This document shows, piece by piece, positions 11,477-24,200 of a DNA stretch of 64,000 bases (its first letter is position 1; the number at the start of each line of letters is the position of its first letter). The notes below the pieces were generated by a model. The model ran no database searches and was not told the DNA's origin. It worked only from the letters and a program-made list of their open reading frames with translations. The stretch lies in NCBI GenBank assembly GCA_947247005.1, contig OX365955.1, positions 37,055,822 to 37,119,821 of the forward strand, read 5' to 3'. Source of the DNA: Spisula solida (lineage: Eukaryota; Mollusca; Bivalvia; Venerida; Mactridae). The translations under genes were made by a program, and so were the position numbers.

Positions 11477-11818
11477 CAGTGATTTTTTCCTTCTTTGTTT
11501 GCTACCGGTAAACGGTACCTTCCCAATTTGAAAAAGGCTATAATTTTACCGAATTTGAATGCAGAAATTCCCAATGAACATTTAAAGAAAAAATATTTAA
11601 AAAATCGGACATAAAATGACAAAGTTATGAACATTTTTGACAAGAGGTCAAGCATAAAAGTTTACAGAAACCTGAGTAAACAGTCACATGTAATATCTTT
11701 TCTGTTTTATTTGGCCTTTCTGCTCCATGAAAATTCCCAATTTCAAGTTGTCATGACGCCAAAATTCCCAATCTGAACGGACCCGGACCCTTTCCCAAAG
11801 AAGCGAAAAAAATCACTG
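11477..11818. mobile_element. 342-bp MITE with CAGTGATTTTTT ends
   Basis: The left end CAGTGATTTTTTCC and right end AAAAATCACTG are inverted and continue into a shared TTCTTTG/CAAAGAAG stretch. The ends are the same as those at 7318-8330, so it belongs to the same family. The flanking 8-mers (ATTACATA, ACTTATAT) are not a clean duplication. Confidence 0.6.
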
Positions 11819-12116
11819 ACTTATATATTAATTAGTAGAGCTGTCGTTGATAGAAACAATATTGATGTGATACATATCCTCATTTTTCCTGCTAAAACAT
11901 TTGTCTTGCCTGATGAGCCTGGTACTAGTTTATCTATAAGTGTTTATTGATATATTAATGTATCGTACATGTTGAATTGTTGTAGATACTAATTGGCTCC
12001 TATTATGTACATGTATCAGAATCTTTGATATTGATCGAATCAATGACAGTGAGGTTTAACAGCACTTAATAATGTCATACTGAAAACTAAATGAGTTTCT
12101 TTCATTTTGTTTACAG

Positions 12117-12232
12117 GTCCGTATCCAGTTTTTACCAAAAGAGGAACTTTAATCATAAAGTCAGTGCAGTCTAATAGAGCAACATTCTCACAATTGGCTC
12201 CTTTGTCTACAGAAGATAGACAACTTTTGAAG
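12117..12232 (+). CDS. EMC10: EMC10 exon a (first visible)
   Basis: Acceptor TTTACAG ends at 12116 and donor GTATGT starts at 12233. It opens with the last two bases of a split codon, so an upstream exon must end with one codon base. It encodes PYPVFTKRGTLIIKS through EDRQLLK, the first beta strands of the lumenal domain. Confidence 0.85.
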
Positions 12233-15200
12233 GTATGTAATGTAGGAGTGCAATATTGTGTGAGTTGTTTCCCTTAAGTTCTGTGACATTAAATGCACTT
12301 AAATAATGCTGTGAAAATTGTCTGAAGCTATGTATTGGTATTTTAGTATAATAGTAGTTTCTGGTTTGTTTATTGCTATAATACACAGGTGTGTCAATAT
12401 TCCTGATTAATCTGGAATTCCGGATTTAGCTTCATTGAAAAGGCTATGATTTCTGACCAAATCAAGAGTTATAATATTTGATGAAAATATCTGAAGAAAT
12501 AGCAAAGTTACGGTCAATTTATGGTTAATGGAAGGATATTTATTCAATACAATCTGAGTTAAATTTGGAAACAATGTGGTTGAAGTGACATGAAGGCCTC
12601 TAATGTTTGCAAAATATGGCCAGCCCCATATGATCTTAGGATTTTAATTTGGCTCTGTTTATACCACTGAATACAGACTTTACAGAAATCTTGCTTAAGT
12701 TTGATTGTTGAAGAGATTTATGATGTCTCCCTCATTGTGTCATTGACACATATCAGTTTTGCGCTGGATGGGTGTATGTTCCTTGGATCTTGGTGGATGT
12801 CACAAAGTTAGTCCATGCTTGTTCTCTTTAACCAGTGGTTGGTTTCAATGAAACTTCACAGGAATAATTCGTACAAAGCCTAGTTGTGCATATTGTCAGG
12901 AATTTTAGGTAGGATGTATATTGCCAGAGTCATGGCCCTTTGTGGTACATTTTTGTGTCAAAAACCCTTCTAGTTGAAAGTCATTAGAGCTAGACTGCCA
13001 CAGGTCACGTAGATTCTCAGGTGAAGCAGGTTATGCTCTTGCTTGGCAAACCACCTTCTGTTTCACTGGTAGAGAAGTTGTCAGTGGCTCTTGTAGACTT
13101 TGTTATGTGATATCATAATTATATGTATTTTGTTATTTATTGTATAATATTGCAGTCAGCAGTAAAGAATGATGGTATATACAGAATAAGAATTCCTATT
13201 AGAGATACATCAGAGGGCACTGTCTATGTGTCAACATTCTCAAAAGCTGTGAGTAATAAATTTGTCTAAACACATCTTTTATCTAGTCTATATTTAATTC
13301 AATATTGGGTCATCCGGGGTAAAAAAATTGGTCACAAGGTCAAATCATAGAAAAACCTTGTGTAGTCACTAGAGATCACAATTTGGGTCTTATCTTTATG
13401 AAACTTAGTCAAAATGACCATCTCAACAAAATCTAGGTTAACTTCAATATTGGCTGATCCGTAGTCAAAAACTAGATCACAAGGTCAATTCAAAGACAAA
13501 ACTTGGCTTAAACTTCAATATGCCATTTCGTCTATGTGATAAGACAATATGAAAACCTTGTACATGCAAAAGAGGCTACTATTAAGGGGTCTGCATGAAC
13601 TACTAGGACAGGTGAGCGACCTATGGCCCTTTGGGCCCTCTTGTTTACACTTACAAATTTAGTCCGCGCTATTTCTCTGTTACCAATGGTCGTAGTTCAA
13701 TGAAACTTTGCATGAATGATCAGTACCAAGTCTTGTTGTGCATATCCTCAAAACACGATGGAAGGATTAATTTTAAGGGAGTAATGACCCTTTGTTTTTT
13801 ATGCCCCCCTATCGATAGATGGGAGGCATATAGTGATTCACCTGTCCTTCCGTCCGTTCGTCAGTCTGTCCGTTCGTCCGTCCGTCCTGGTTAACCCAAA
13901 TTGACAGTTTCTTCTAGCATTATAATGGCTTGATACAAAGCTTTCATACTTGCATGGATGTTGTATATGAACACTCTCCACACGCCTGTATCACCTGACC
14001 TCATTTTGACCTTCACCTTGACCTAATTTTGGACTGAAGGGCCAAATTCTTGGTTAACCCAAATTGACCGTTTCTTCTAGCATTAATATGGCTTGCTACA
14101 GAGCTTTCATACTTGCATGGATGTTGTATATGAACACTCTCTACAGGCCTGTTTCACCTGACCCCATTTTGACCTTCACCTTGACCTAATTTTGGACTTA
14201 GACATATTGAAGGGTCAAAATCCTGGTTAACCCAAATTGACTGTTTCTTCTAGCATTATTATGGCTTGCTACAAAGCTTCCATACTTGCATGGATGTTGT
14301 ATAGGAACACTCTCCACACACCTGTGTCATTTGACGCAATTTCGACCTTCACCTTGACCTAATTTGGATTTATTGGAGGGCCAAATTCTTAGTTAACCCA
14401 AATTGACCGTTTCTTCTAGCATTAATATGGCTTGCTACAAAGCTTTCATACTTGCATGGATGTTGTATACGAACACTCTCCCCACGCCTTTATCACCTGA
14501 CCCCAATTGAACCTTCACCTTGACCTAATTTTGGACTTATTAAGCGTCTAATTCTTGGTTAACCTAAATTGACAGTATCGTTTTACATCATGTCCATCAT
14601 GGCGTTGCCTTAAAACTTGGCATACTTGTTTACCATCATAAGCCCCTTACATTATCAAAGCCATGTAACACTATCCAACATTATTACAGAATAATGGCCC
14701 CTGATTGCCTTAGCTTTTTATGGGCAAGGCTTCCATGGGGGCATAAGCGTTTATTGAACGCAGTCTTGTTTCACTTATAAATTTTGTCTGTAGTTGTACA
14801 CTTTCTTTTGTTACCATTGGTTGGATTTCATTGAACTATTGCATGAAGTCTAGTTCAACAACTAAGTTGTTAGAGCGCATTTAAGTGCCAGTGTCAAGCA
14901 GTATCTGGGGGTATTTTCTTCACATTCAGTGATATTTCTTGTTATCATTTGTTGTGGATTTTGGATAAATGTGAACACTTGCATCAATTGGCATTTTGGC
15001 TGATCTTTACCCTATCATCAAGCCCCCACACAGTTAATTGTTCTCTTTCCAAATTTATTGTAATATCTCTATAGGTAATTACTACCCTATGAAATGCTTT
15101 TACTACATAAACAGAAGTCAAAAGTCAAGTCAAAGCTTAGTGTGCTACATGTAGTCTGTCAAATCTGATTTCTTAACATTCGATTCTCTGCATGAAATTG

Positions 15201-18200
15201 CACCTTTTTCAGTCGAAACTTGAAAAATCTTCTATGGTAACCCTTCCCCAACTTACCCCAGTATGAATACTATGATACCTAAAATAAGATCCATGTTGTG
15301 TCATTCAAATCTTTAACATTACGACATATTGCTTTAGTAAGTTTAAAGTAGGTCCATTATCCCCTACAGGTATACCTCAACTTAAGGCCTTTGTGCATAG
15401 CACCAATTCCAGCCTCGCCACACCCCTGTGGCAGTAATTTGATAATAACTTTCTGTATTATTTTGTGGTTTGTTTTATTTCAGTGTGCAATATATGAATC
15501 TTCTTTGTCTGAAAACCTTGAAGTCTCTGTCGACCAATCAGGAGAGGTTTTAGGTGTTTCCATAGCAACAGGATATTGTCATGGAGTGAGTGTGCCAGCT
15601 GCAAATCTGAGTGATTGGAACACCAAAGTAGACATATCTGTTACTGTTACTGGGCCAGTGTATGTATTGTTCAGCCTTATTCCAACCATAGTTCCTTTCT
15701 GTCTATACTTATGCCGCCGTCTTTGATGAGTGGGTATATTGCTTTTCACATGTCACTCGGTCTGCAGACCATATGGTTTCCGTTCAATAACTCAAGAATG
15801 CTTTGCTCTAGGATCCTCAAACTATACACGGAGGTTGGTCATCAACAGTAGATGACTCCTATTGATTTTGAGATCAGTAGGTCAAAGGTCAAGGTCACAA
15901 GCATTTTGGCTCATTGATTGTTTGTAGCTTGATTATTGGAAGGATAAGGGGAGCTGTACTCGAACCTGAGCGTTGACGTCTAACCTTGGTTAGGTTTACC
16001 TGTGCTATGACATCTCACCTTGGTTAGGTTTACCTGAGCTATGACGTCTCACCTTGGTCAGGTTTACTTGAGCTATGACGACTCACCTTGGTTAGGTTTA
16101 CTTGTTCTATGACGACTCACCTTGGTTAAGTTTACCTGTGCTATGACGTCCCACCTTGGTTAGGTTTACCTGTGCTATGATGTCTCACCTTGGTTAGGTT
16201 TACCTGAGCTATGATGTCTCACCTTGGTTAGGTTTACCTGTGCTATGATGTCTCACCTTGGTTAGGTTTACCTGTGCTATGACGTCCCACCTTGGTTAGG
16301 TTTACCTGAGCTATGATGTCTCACCTTGGTTAGGTTTACCTGTGCTATGATGTTTCACCTTGGTTAGGTTTACCTGTGCTATGACGTCTCACCTTGGTTA
16401 GGTTTACCTGTACTATGACGTCTCACCTTGGTTAGGTTTACCTGTGCTATGACATCTCACCTTGGTTAGGTTTACTTGTGCTATGACGACTCACCTTGGT
16501 TAAGTTTACCTGTACTATGACGTCTCACCTTGGTTGTAGGTTTACCTGTGCTATGACGTCTCACCTTGGTTAGGTTTACTTGAGCTATGATGTCTCACCT
16601 TGGTTAGGTTTACCTGTACTATGATGTCTCACCTTGGTTAGGTTTACCTGTACTATGATGTCTCACCTTGGTTAGGTTTACCTGAGCTATGACGTCTCAC
16701 CTTGGTTAGGTTTACCTGTGCTATGATGTTTCACCTTGGTTAGGTTTACATGAGTTATGACTTCTCACCTTGGTTAGGTTTACCTGTGGTATGTTGTTTC
16801 ACCTTGATTAGGTTTACCTGAGCTATGATGTCTCACCTTGGTTAGGTTTACCTGAGCTATGACGTCTCACCTTGGTTAGGTTTACCTGAGCTATGACGTC
16901 TCACCTTGGTTAGGTTTACCTGAGCTATGACGTCTCACCTTGGTTAGGTTTACCTGAGCTATGACGTCTCACCTTGGTTAGGTTTACCTGTGCTATGACG
17001 TCTCACCTTGGTTAGGTTTACCTGTGCTATATGTTTCACCTTGGTTAGGTTTACCTGAGCTTTGACGTCTCACCTTGGTGAGGTTTACCTGTGCTATGAT
17101 GTTTCACCTTGGTGAGGTTTACCTGAGCTATGACGTCTCACCTTGGTAAGGTTTACCTGAGCTATGATGTTTCACCTTGGTGAGGTTTACCTGAGCTATG
17201 ATGTTTCACCTTGGTGAGGTTTACCTGTGCTATGATGTTTCACCTTGGTGAGGTTTACCTGAGCTATGACGTCTCACCTTGGTAAGGTTTACCTGAGCTA
17301 TGACGTCTCACCTTGGTGAGGTTTACCTGAGCTATGACGTCTCACCTTGGTAAGGTTTACCTGAGCTATGACGTCTCACCTTGGTTAGGTTTACTTGTTC
17401 TATGACGACTCACCTTGGTTAAGTTTACCTGTGCTATGATGTCTCACCTTGGTTAGGTTTACCTGAGCTATGACGTCCCACCTTGGTTAGGTTTACCTGA
17501 GCTATGATGTCTCACCTTGGTTAGGTTTACCTGTACTATGATGTTTCACCTTGGTTAGGTTTACCTGTGCTATGACGTCTCACCTTGGTTAGGTTTACCT
17601 GTACTATGATGTTTCACCTTGGTTAAGTTTACCTGTGCTATGATGTTTCACCTTGGTTAGGTTTACCTGTGCTATGATGTTTCACCTTGGTTAGGTTTAC
17701 CTGAGCTATGACGTCCCACCTTGGTTAGGTTTACCTGTGCTATGACATCTCACCTTGGTTAGGTTTACCTGTGCTATGACGTCCCACCTTGGTGAGGTTT
17801 ACCTGTGCTATGACGTCTCACCTTGGTTAGGTTTACCTGTGCTATGACGTCCCACCTTGGTGAGGTTTACCTGTGCTATGACGTCTCACCTTGGTTAGGT
17901 TTACCTGAGCTATGACGTCTCACCTTGGTTAGGTTTACCTGAGCTATGACGTCTCACCTTGGTTAGGTTTACCTGTGCTATGACGTCCCACCTTGGTGAG
18001 GTTTACCTGTGCTATGATGTTTCACCTTGGTTAGGTTTACCTGTGCTATGACGTCTCACCTTGGTTAGGTTTACCTGTACTATGACGTCTCACCTTGGTT
18101 AGGTTTACCTGTGCTATGACATCTCACCTTGGTTAGGTTTACTTGTGCTATGACGACTCACCTTGGTTAAGTTTACCTGTACTATGACGTCTCACCTTGG

Positions 18201-21200
18201 TTGTAGGTTTACCTGTGCTATGACGTCTCACCTTGGTTAGGTTTACTTGAGCTATGATGTCTCACCTTGGTTAGGTTTACCTGTACTATGATGTCTCACC
18301 TTGGTTAGGTTTACCTGTACTATGATGTCTCACCTTGGTTAGGTTTACCTGAGCTATGACGTCTCACCTTGGTTAGGTTTACCTGTGCTATGATGTTTCA
18401 CCTTGGTTAGGTTTACATGAGTTATGACTTCTCACCTTGGTTAGGTTTACCTGTGGTATGTTGTTTCACCTTGATTAGGTTTACCTGAGCTATGATGTCT
18501 CACCTTGGTTAGGTTTACCTGAGCTATGACGTCTCACCTTGGTTAGGTTTACCTGAGCTATGACGTCTCACCTTGGTTAGGTTTACCTGAGCTATGACGT
18601 CTCACCTTGGTTAGGTTTACCTGAGCTATGACGTCCCACCTTGGTTAGGTTTACCTGTGCTATATGTTTCACCTTGGTTAGGTTTACCTGAGCTTTGATG
18701 TAAGCCAACAAACAAACAAATTATGATACTTGTTGGACTTCAGCAAGTGTGTCATTAACTTACTCAGTAACTACTATAGCATGTAACACAAAGTAATGTA
18801 TTTAAGCAGTGATATTTTAAATTCATCATTAAGTTGAGATAGTCTAGCAATTGAGCATGCTTGTCTTGTGATAGCTCTTGTTGTCTATGGTAATTGATTA
18901 TTGATGGTTATCATTTGAAAGTGATGTTTTATGTAATCTTAAAAGGGCACTATCTTAATATGATCACTATGTTTTTTGAGCACTCTCCCCATTGGTTAAT
19001 ACTGGTAAATTGCTTGTGTTTTATAAAATGGAACATTGATGGATAGGGTTTCTGTACTAATGTGGTACAGAGAGTTAGTTTCCTGGTAGGCAGTGTTCCT
19101 ATTACAGCACATCTAATGGCTTTCACGTCATTGATACATTACATGCTATTACTAGATGTGCGTTTTAATCCAATTCATGATGCATTTAGCTCTACATGTG
19201 TCAGGAGAATGAACTTAAGAATAAAAATTGGTCAAGCAGCAGTTGCGTTAGCGTGCGTACGGGCGTATATTACGCCAGGAAATCGGCCGTGTACGCCGGA
19301 AATCAAACTCTCGTTCGTACAGCGTACGTCAATAAAATATGTTATACGCCGATAATCAATACGCAGGACGTCCTGTTGTGTAAACTTCAGACGGTGAAAG
19401 CCGCATCAGACTGATTTCATTAATCACGCTAGATCATTGGTCAATCGATAAACGTTCGCTCCGCCCACCAATTGTCAGCTAATTTGATTGACAGCCTGAT
19501 CATGCGTACTGTACATAATAATGTACGCGATCGCTGCGGTAATCAATTCACCAAAGGTGTGTAAAACGCATCGCGCTAATAATCTCGTGTAGAGACAGAT
19601 AATTGTGTAGTTACAAACCGTTACGTAAACACGTATGCTTTAATTGATTTGATTGAATTATCGATTTTATTTTATAAATTTGTCGTACGTTGGGTAAGCG
19701 TAATTCTTAGTTGTCCGCATAATTAAAAAAAGACATGAGTCAAAACGTATGTTCTGCAAATATCAGGTTTAAAAAGAATATTTACCTTGTAATTCATATT
19801 CCGCGCGTTTACATAAATCCCAGACACAAAATATCACAACTCTAACATACTTTTGCCAACGTTTCATCAAACGAGCGTGCGGCATCAATGTCTACTTTAA
19901 GGACGTTTGATGTGACCGACGCGCTTCCCTTCAAAGGTGCGGGTAGTGCCTCGGCGGTCTTTGATCGTGCGGCATGCGAATTTATCCCGTAAACTGTATG
20001 CGATACACGTGTGTTAAATTTGAGGAATTTATTGATTGACGCAGCGAATTTTTTTCTGACTTTGCAGAGCGCGAACATTAAAATCGTGTAAATGACGTGG
20101 TGTTCGGAAGCATTAAATGGTGCTGGTATTATTCGAGTTTTAACACATTTTGTGGCATTTAAACAATAGCAATTAAGATATGAGTTTAGGTGCATAAATT
20201 ACTGCAAATGACCGGGAACAGAACGACTTATATGACATACAAGTTGCACTATTTTGGATATGTACATATCTTCGGATAAACTCGTGTTTTATTTTAATCA
20301 GTCATACAGTTTTGGCTTCTATTATTGTAAGAATTCAAGTGTGTTATTAGTACTTAAATCAAGTAACATTTTTTGAACATCTAATTCTTAACCCTTTACT
20401 CCATAGACATACCTCAATTTTCAATAAAATATGTATCATGTTCAGAAATAAATTTTCGTTGTTTACCTCATGATAGTGTATATACATCTTGCTGATAATA
20501 AGGATGACCAATTAAAATGTTTATAAACAGGCTACTAGTATATGCCGATGTAGCAAAGGGTTAAAATGAATTGTAAATATGCTTGAACCAGTACACTGAA
20601 CTGACCATATCATTGAGCAATCATACATGTAGCTGGATTGATCATATATCAAAACAATACACAGTAACACATATTAAGTAAAGGGTTAAATGAGCTCTAA
20701 GTACAGATAAACATTTCATGAATGTAATGTGAACTTAGTAACAATGGTTGGACAATCCTACATACTGTTGGATGGCACTACATTACTGAATGTACACGCA
20801 GAGTTGATGTTCGAAACTTGGGACTTCCGTAAAATCATACTGGGACTTCCCAAATCAAAGGTCAGGAAGTCAGGACTTCCTGAAATTTAGCCTTAATGCA
20901 GGGCCTGGTCAAGCATGTTAAATCAAATGTCCACTCAGCTTGCCCACTTCATATTGGCCATAAATAAACTACAGTCAGGTCTTAAATCAATGACACCCAA
21001 TATACTGAAATATTCCAGGCAAGCATTAAGTCTAGAATTTATGAAGTCCTGACTTCCTGACCATTGATTAGGATAGTCACCACATTATGAATATTCACAT
21101 CGCTATTTGTATCAATTCAGATTTCTGACAATTTCGTTAAAACAACATTTTGCTTCGGAACAACCAGCTTCGTTCTATAGAGACATGGGTCATGCAGGTT

Positions 21201-24200
21201 ATTAGATTATAAGATACTAATATAGTCATGAAATGTCATTCCATTGTAAGCTATAATAAGTGGAGAATGAGGTATAAAAGCCTTTTATTAACCTATTTCC
21301 ATATTTATTGTGTATATGTTAATTTGCAGACCTGATACACAAAGTTATATTGAGAAAATCAAGCGAGATGAACAAGAAAAAGCAAAGGGTTCTCAAGCTG
21401 ATAACAGATCGTTCTTCAGTAAATATGTAAGTATTATCTGAAGCAGATAACAGATCTTTCTTCAGTAAATATGTAAGTATTACCCCGAGCTGACAAACAA
21501 AACTTTGTGTGATTGTTTTGATCAAGGGCATAGCCCCCATCTTTGTTTGCATTGAAGTGAAAGATGTGATTTGCACAGTTGTGCATGATTGTCTGATTTA
21601 TTTACCATTTTAGCCCTTTACTCTATGGTCTCACATGCCAATTAAGTCGGTATCCATGACCACACGTGCCAGACACATTAATTGATCCTAAAAATACAAT
21701 AAAACTGTCCAAAATATGTCAATTAATGAAGAAATTAATTCATAAAACCAGACATTTTATGTTATCATTTTTAATGAGGATAGTGAACTAGTAAATCAGT
21801 TCAAAGAAATACCATACTTAACTTGCTGTAATCCAAAATGTCAGTGGCTAATTACACAAACTACCAGTAGTCTCTGATCAGGACTGGACCAGAATTTATT
21901 TGATTTTTTCTCTCACCTTTCTACAATGCTAAACTCCCAAGAAAGAGCATCCACAGTATCTAAACCAACTACACAAGGAAATCATTTGTCAAGGATCTCG
22001 GTGATGGCCATATTACAACATTTGTTGAGGTTTAGTAATCATTACTAATGTCTGACCTGTTGACCATTTGCTATCAAGTATGTGATTGCAATAATGGCCG
22101 AACACTTAAATACTAATTTTAGTACCGTTATTTCCTATTCCTTGTATATTGACATCAAAATGCTATTTGTATTATTCTTCAATACAAGAGATTGTCTGGA
22201 GGCTTCAGATACGGTCTGTGAAGAGTGGTAATTACCATAAAATGACATCTCTTGACATCTTTGAATAGAGTTATTTAGAACGCTTCTACATTGCCTGCAA
22301 TTATCAACCCAAATCGTATTCAGTCTGTATGTTAGTTGTTGAAAATCTGACATTTTCTGGAGCCTTGTGTCAATTCTAAGTCTCAGCCATTCACAGAGCT
22401 ATCATCTCCCGAAGCTTCAGTATTATTGGCCCCGCCCTGGGGGTCCCTTAATTTTGTCTAAGAGATATATAGAAAAAACTTCAAAAAATCTTCTCTGGAA
22501 CCACAAGGCATAGAGCTTAGATATTTAGCATGTAGCATTGTCTAGTGGACCTCTACCAAGATAATTCAAATTGTGACCCCGGGTAAATATTTGCCCGACC
22601 CTAGACATCTCATAATTTTATATAAGAAATATATAGAAAAACTTAAAAAAATCTTCTCTGGAACCACAAGGCATAGAGCTTAGATATTTTGCTAGTAGCA
22701 TTGTCTGGCGGACCTTTACCGAGATTGCTAAAATCATGACCCCTGGGTCAATATTGGCCCCACCCCGTGCCTCCCTTAATTTTACATAAGAGATATATAG
22801 AATTTTTTTTAAAAGACTTCTTCTCTTGAACCGCTTGATGGATCTTCATAAAATTTGGTCTGTAGCATCCTAATAAGGTCCTTTCTCAAATTTAGGGCAC
22901 TTGTCTTCTTTAAGAGGCTACAGTTTCATATACGTGGGACGTTCAAAAATAAACAGGACTGAGGCCCACACGGCTACAGTTTTCAATATTATACAAATAT
23001 TATTACATAATATGGAATCGGAATTCAATTGCGAAAATTCGATATCTGATTTATCGAGTTAGACTATCACGTCCTCTCATAATAGTCCATTTTGAAACCA
23101 TGGTAACACGCACCCGGCGCAGCCCAACAATTACCATTAATGGCGACTACTTAATGGGGTGTATCTTTAACACTATCATATCGTTTGTTGTCATACTTCG
23201 TCGTATCATTACATAGTACTTGCTGGACGATGTCTGCAAAACTGACGACATTTGGACGTTAGGTACTGAAATAAACAGAAGTTGAACTCCAAGTGTGACA
23301 CATTCGTGACGCAAAAGTGACGTCACCAGAACGTAAGGAAAAACGGACAAACACAAAGTTCTGTAAACTGCAAGATGATTATGTTCTCTGAATCGTATGA
23401 AATTATCGTAACAACATTTTGGAAACAGTTCTTCAAGTCGTTAATCAGTTTTAGAATGGCACAAATGCTTAAGTGTTAATTGTTCAGCTTTGAAAGACAG
23501 GGAAGTAATAGGAAATCATAAGAACGTTTGTGACGAAAGTTACTGAGACTTTTTCAAAATACCAACGTTTCATTGTACGGATTCTCGCCTAGATATGTGA
23601 TGTAAGATCCGGAAAAATACATGCGATTCTCACCAACGCATTACCTGTGTGGCTCAGCGTGGTACTGGAATGTATTCATCACCCTTATTACTATTAACTT
23701 CGTATTTCATAGCCCTATGCGAAGCACTGACGCCGTGTAAAATAGCGTGACGTAATTTTGTGCGCCGGGTCAACGTTAGTGAGATTGTTTAGTCACCTGT
23801 AACTCTCGGACCACGTTTTTGTTTTAGTTCATATCTCTACAGTATATAGAAAAAGGATTCCGATTTCCGATGGTATATAATTTTATTTATTTCGTTCAAT
23901 CATGAGGGTTTTGTGACAATAGTCCTGTTTATTTTTGAACGTCCCACGTATAAAGATATCATGAGCAAGGTGATTCAGGTGAGCGATTCAGGGCCATCAT
24001 GGCCCTCTTGTTTTGACGTTACATCGATACAAACATAATCATGCCGCATTGTTTTTTCGAGCATTTAGAAATAAGTCCATTTAGAGTTATACAACAATGC
24101 TAACAATAATATCCCCCAATATTAAATCCTTTCTCTGGTTACCTGAATTCTCGATTGACATCTGGCATGAGGTCCATTTGCTGGCTTAATTTAGACATCT

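Noticed and set aside
15391..15726. Open frame of 111 codons as a separate gene
   Set aside because: It is EMC10 exon c read through both splice sites into the intron.
15964..18702. CRISPR-like periodic repeat array
   Set aside because: Units are directly head to tail with no unique spacers, and the context is a eukaryotic intron. It is a minisatellite.
19842..20195. 117-codon minus-strand open frame in the CpG-rich segment
   Set aside because: No domain recognised; the open frame may follow from the local composition, and part crosses the TTAA element end.
22933..23948. Mariner transposase gene
   Set aside because: Both strands of the 1016-bp element are full of stops and no DDE-type motif was seen.
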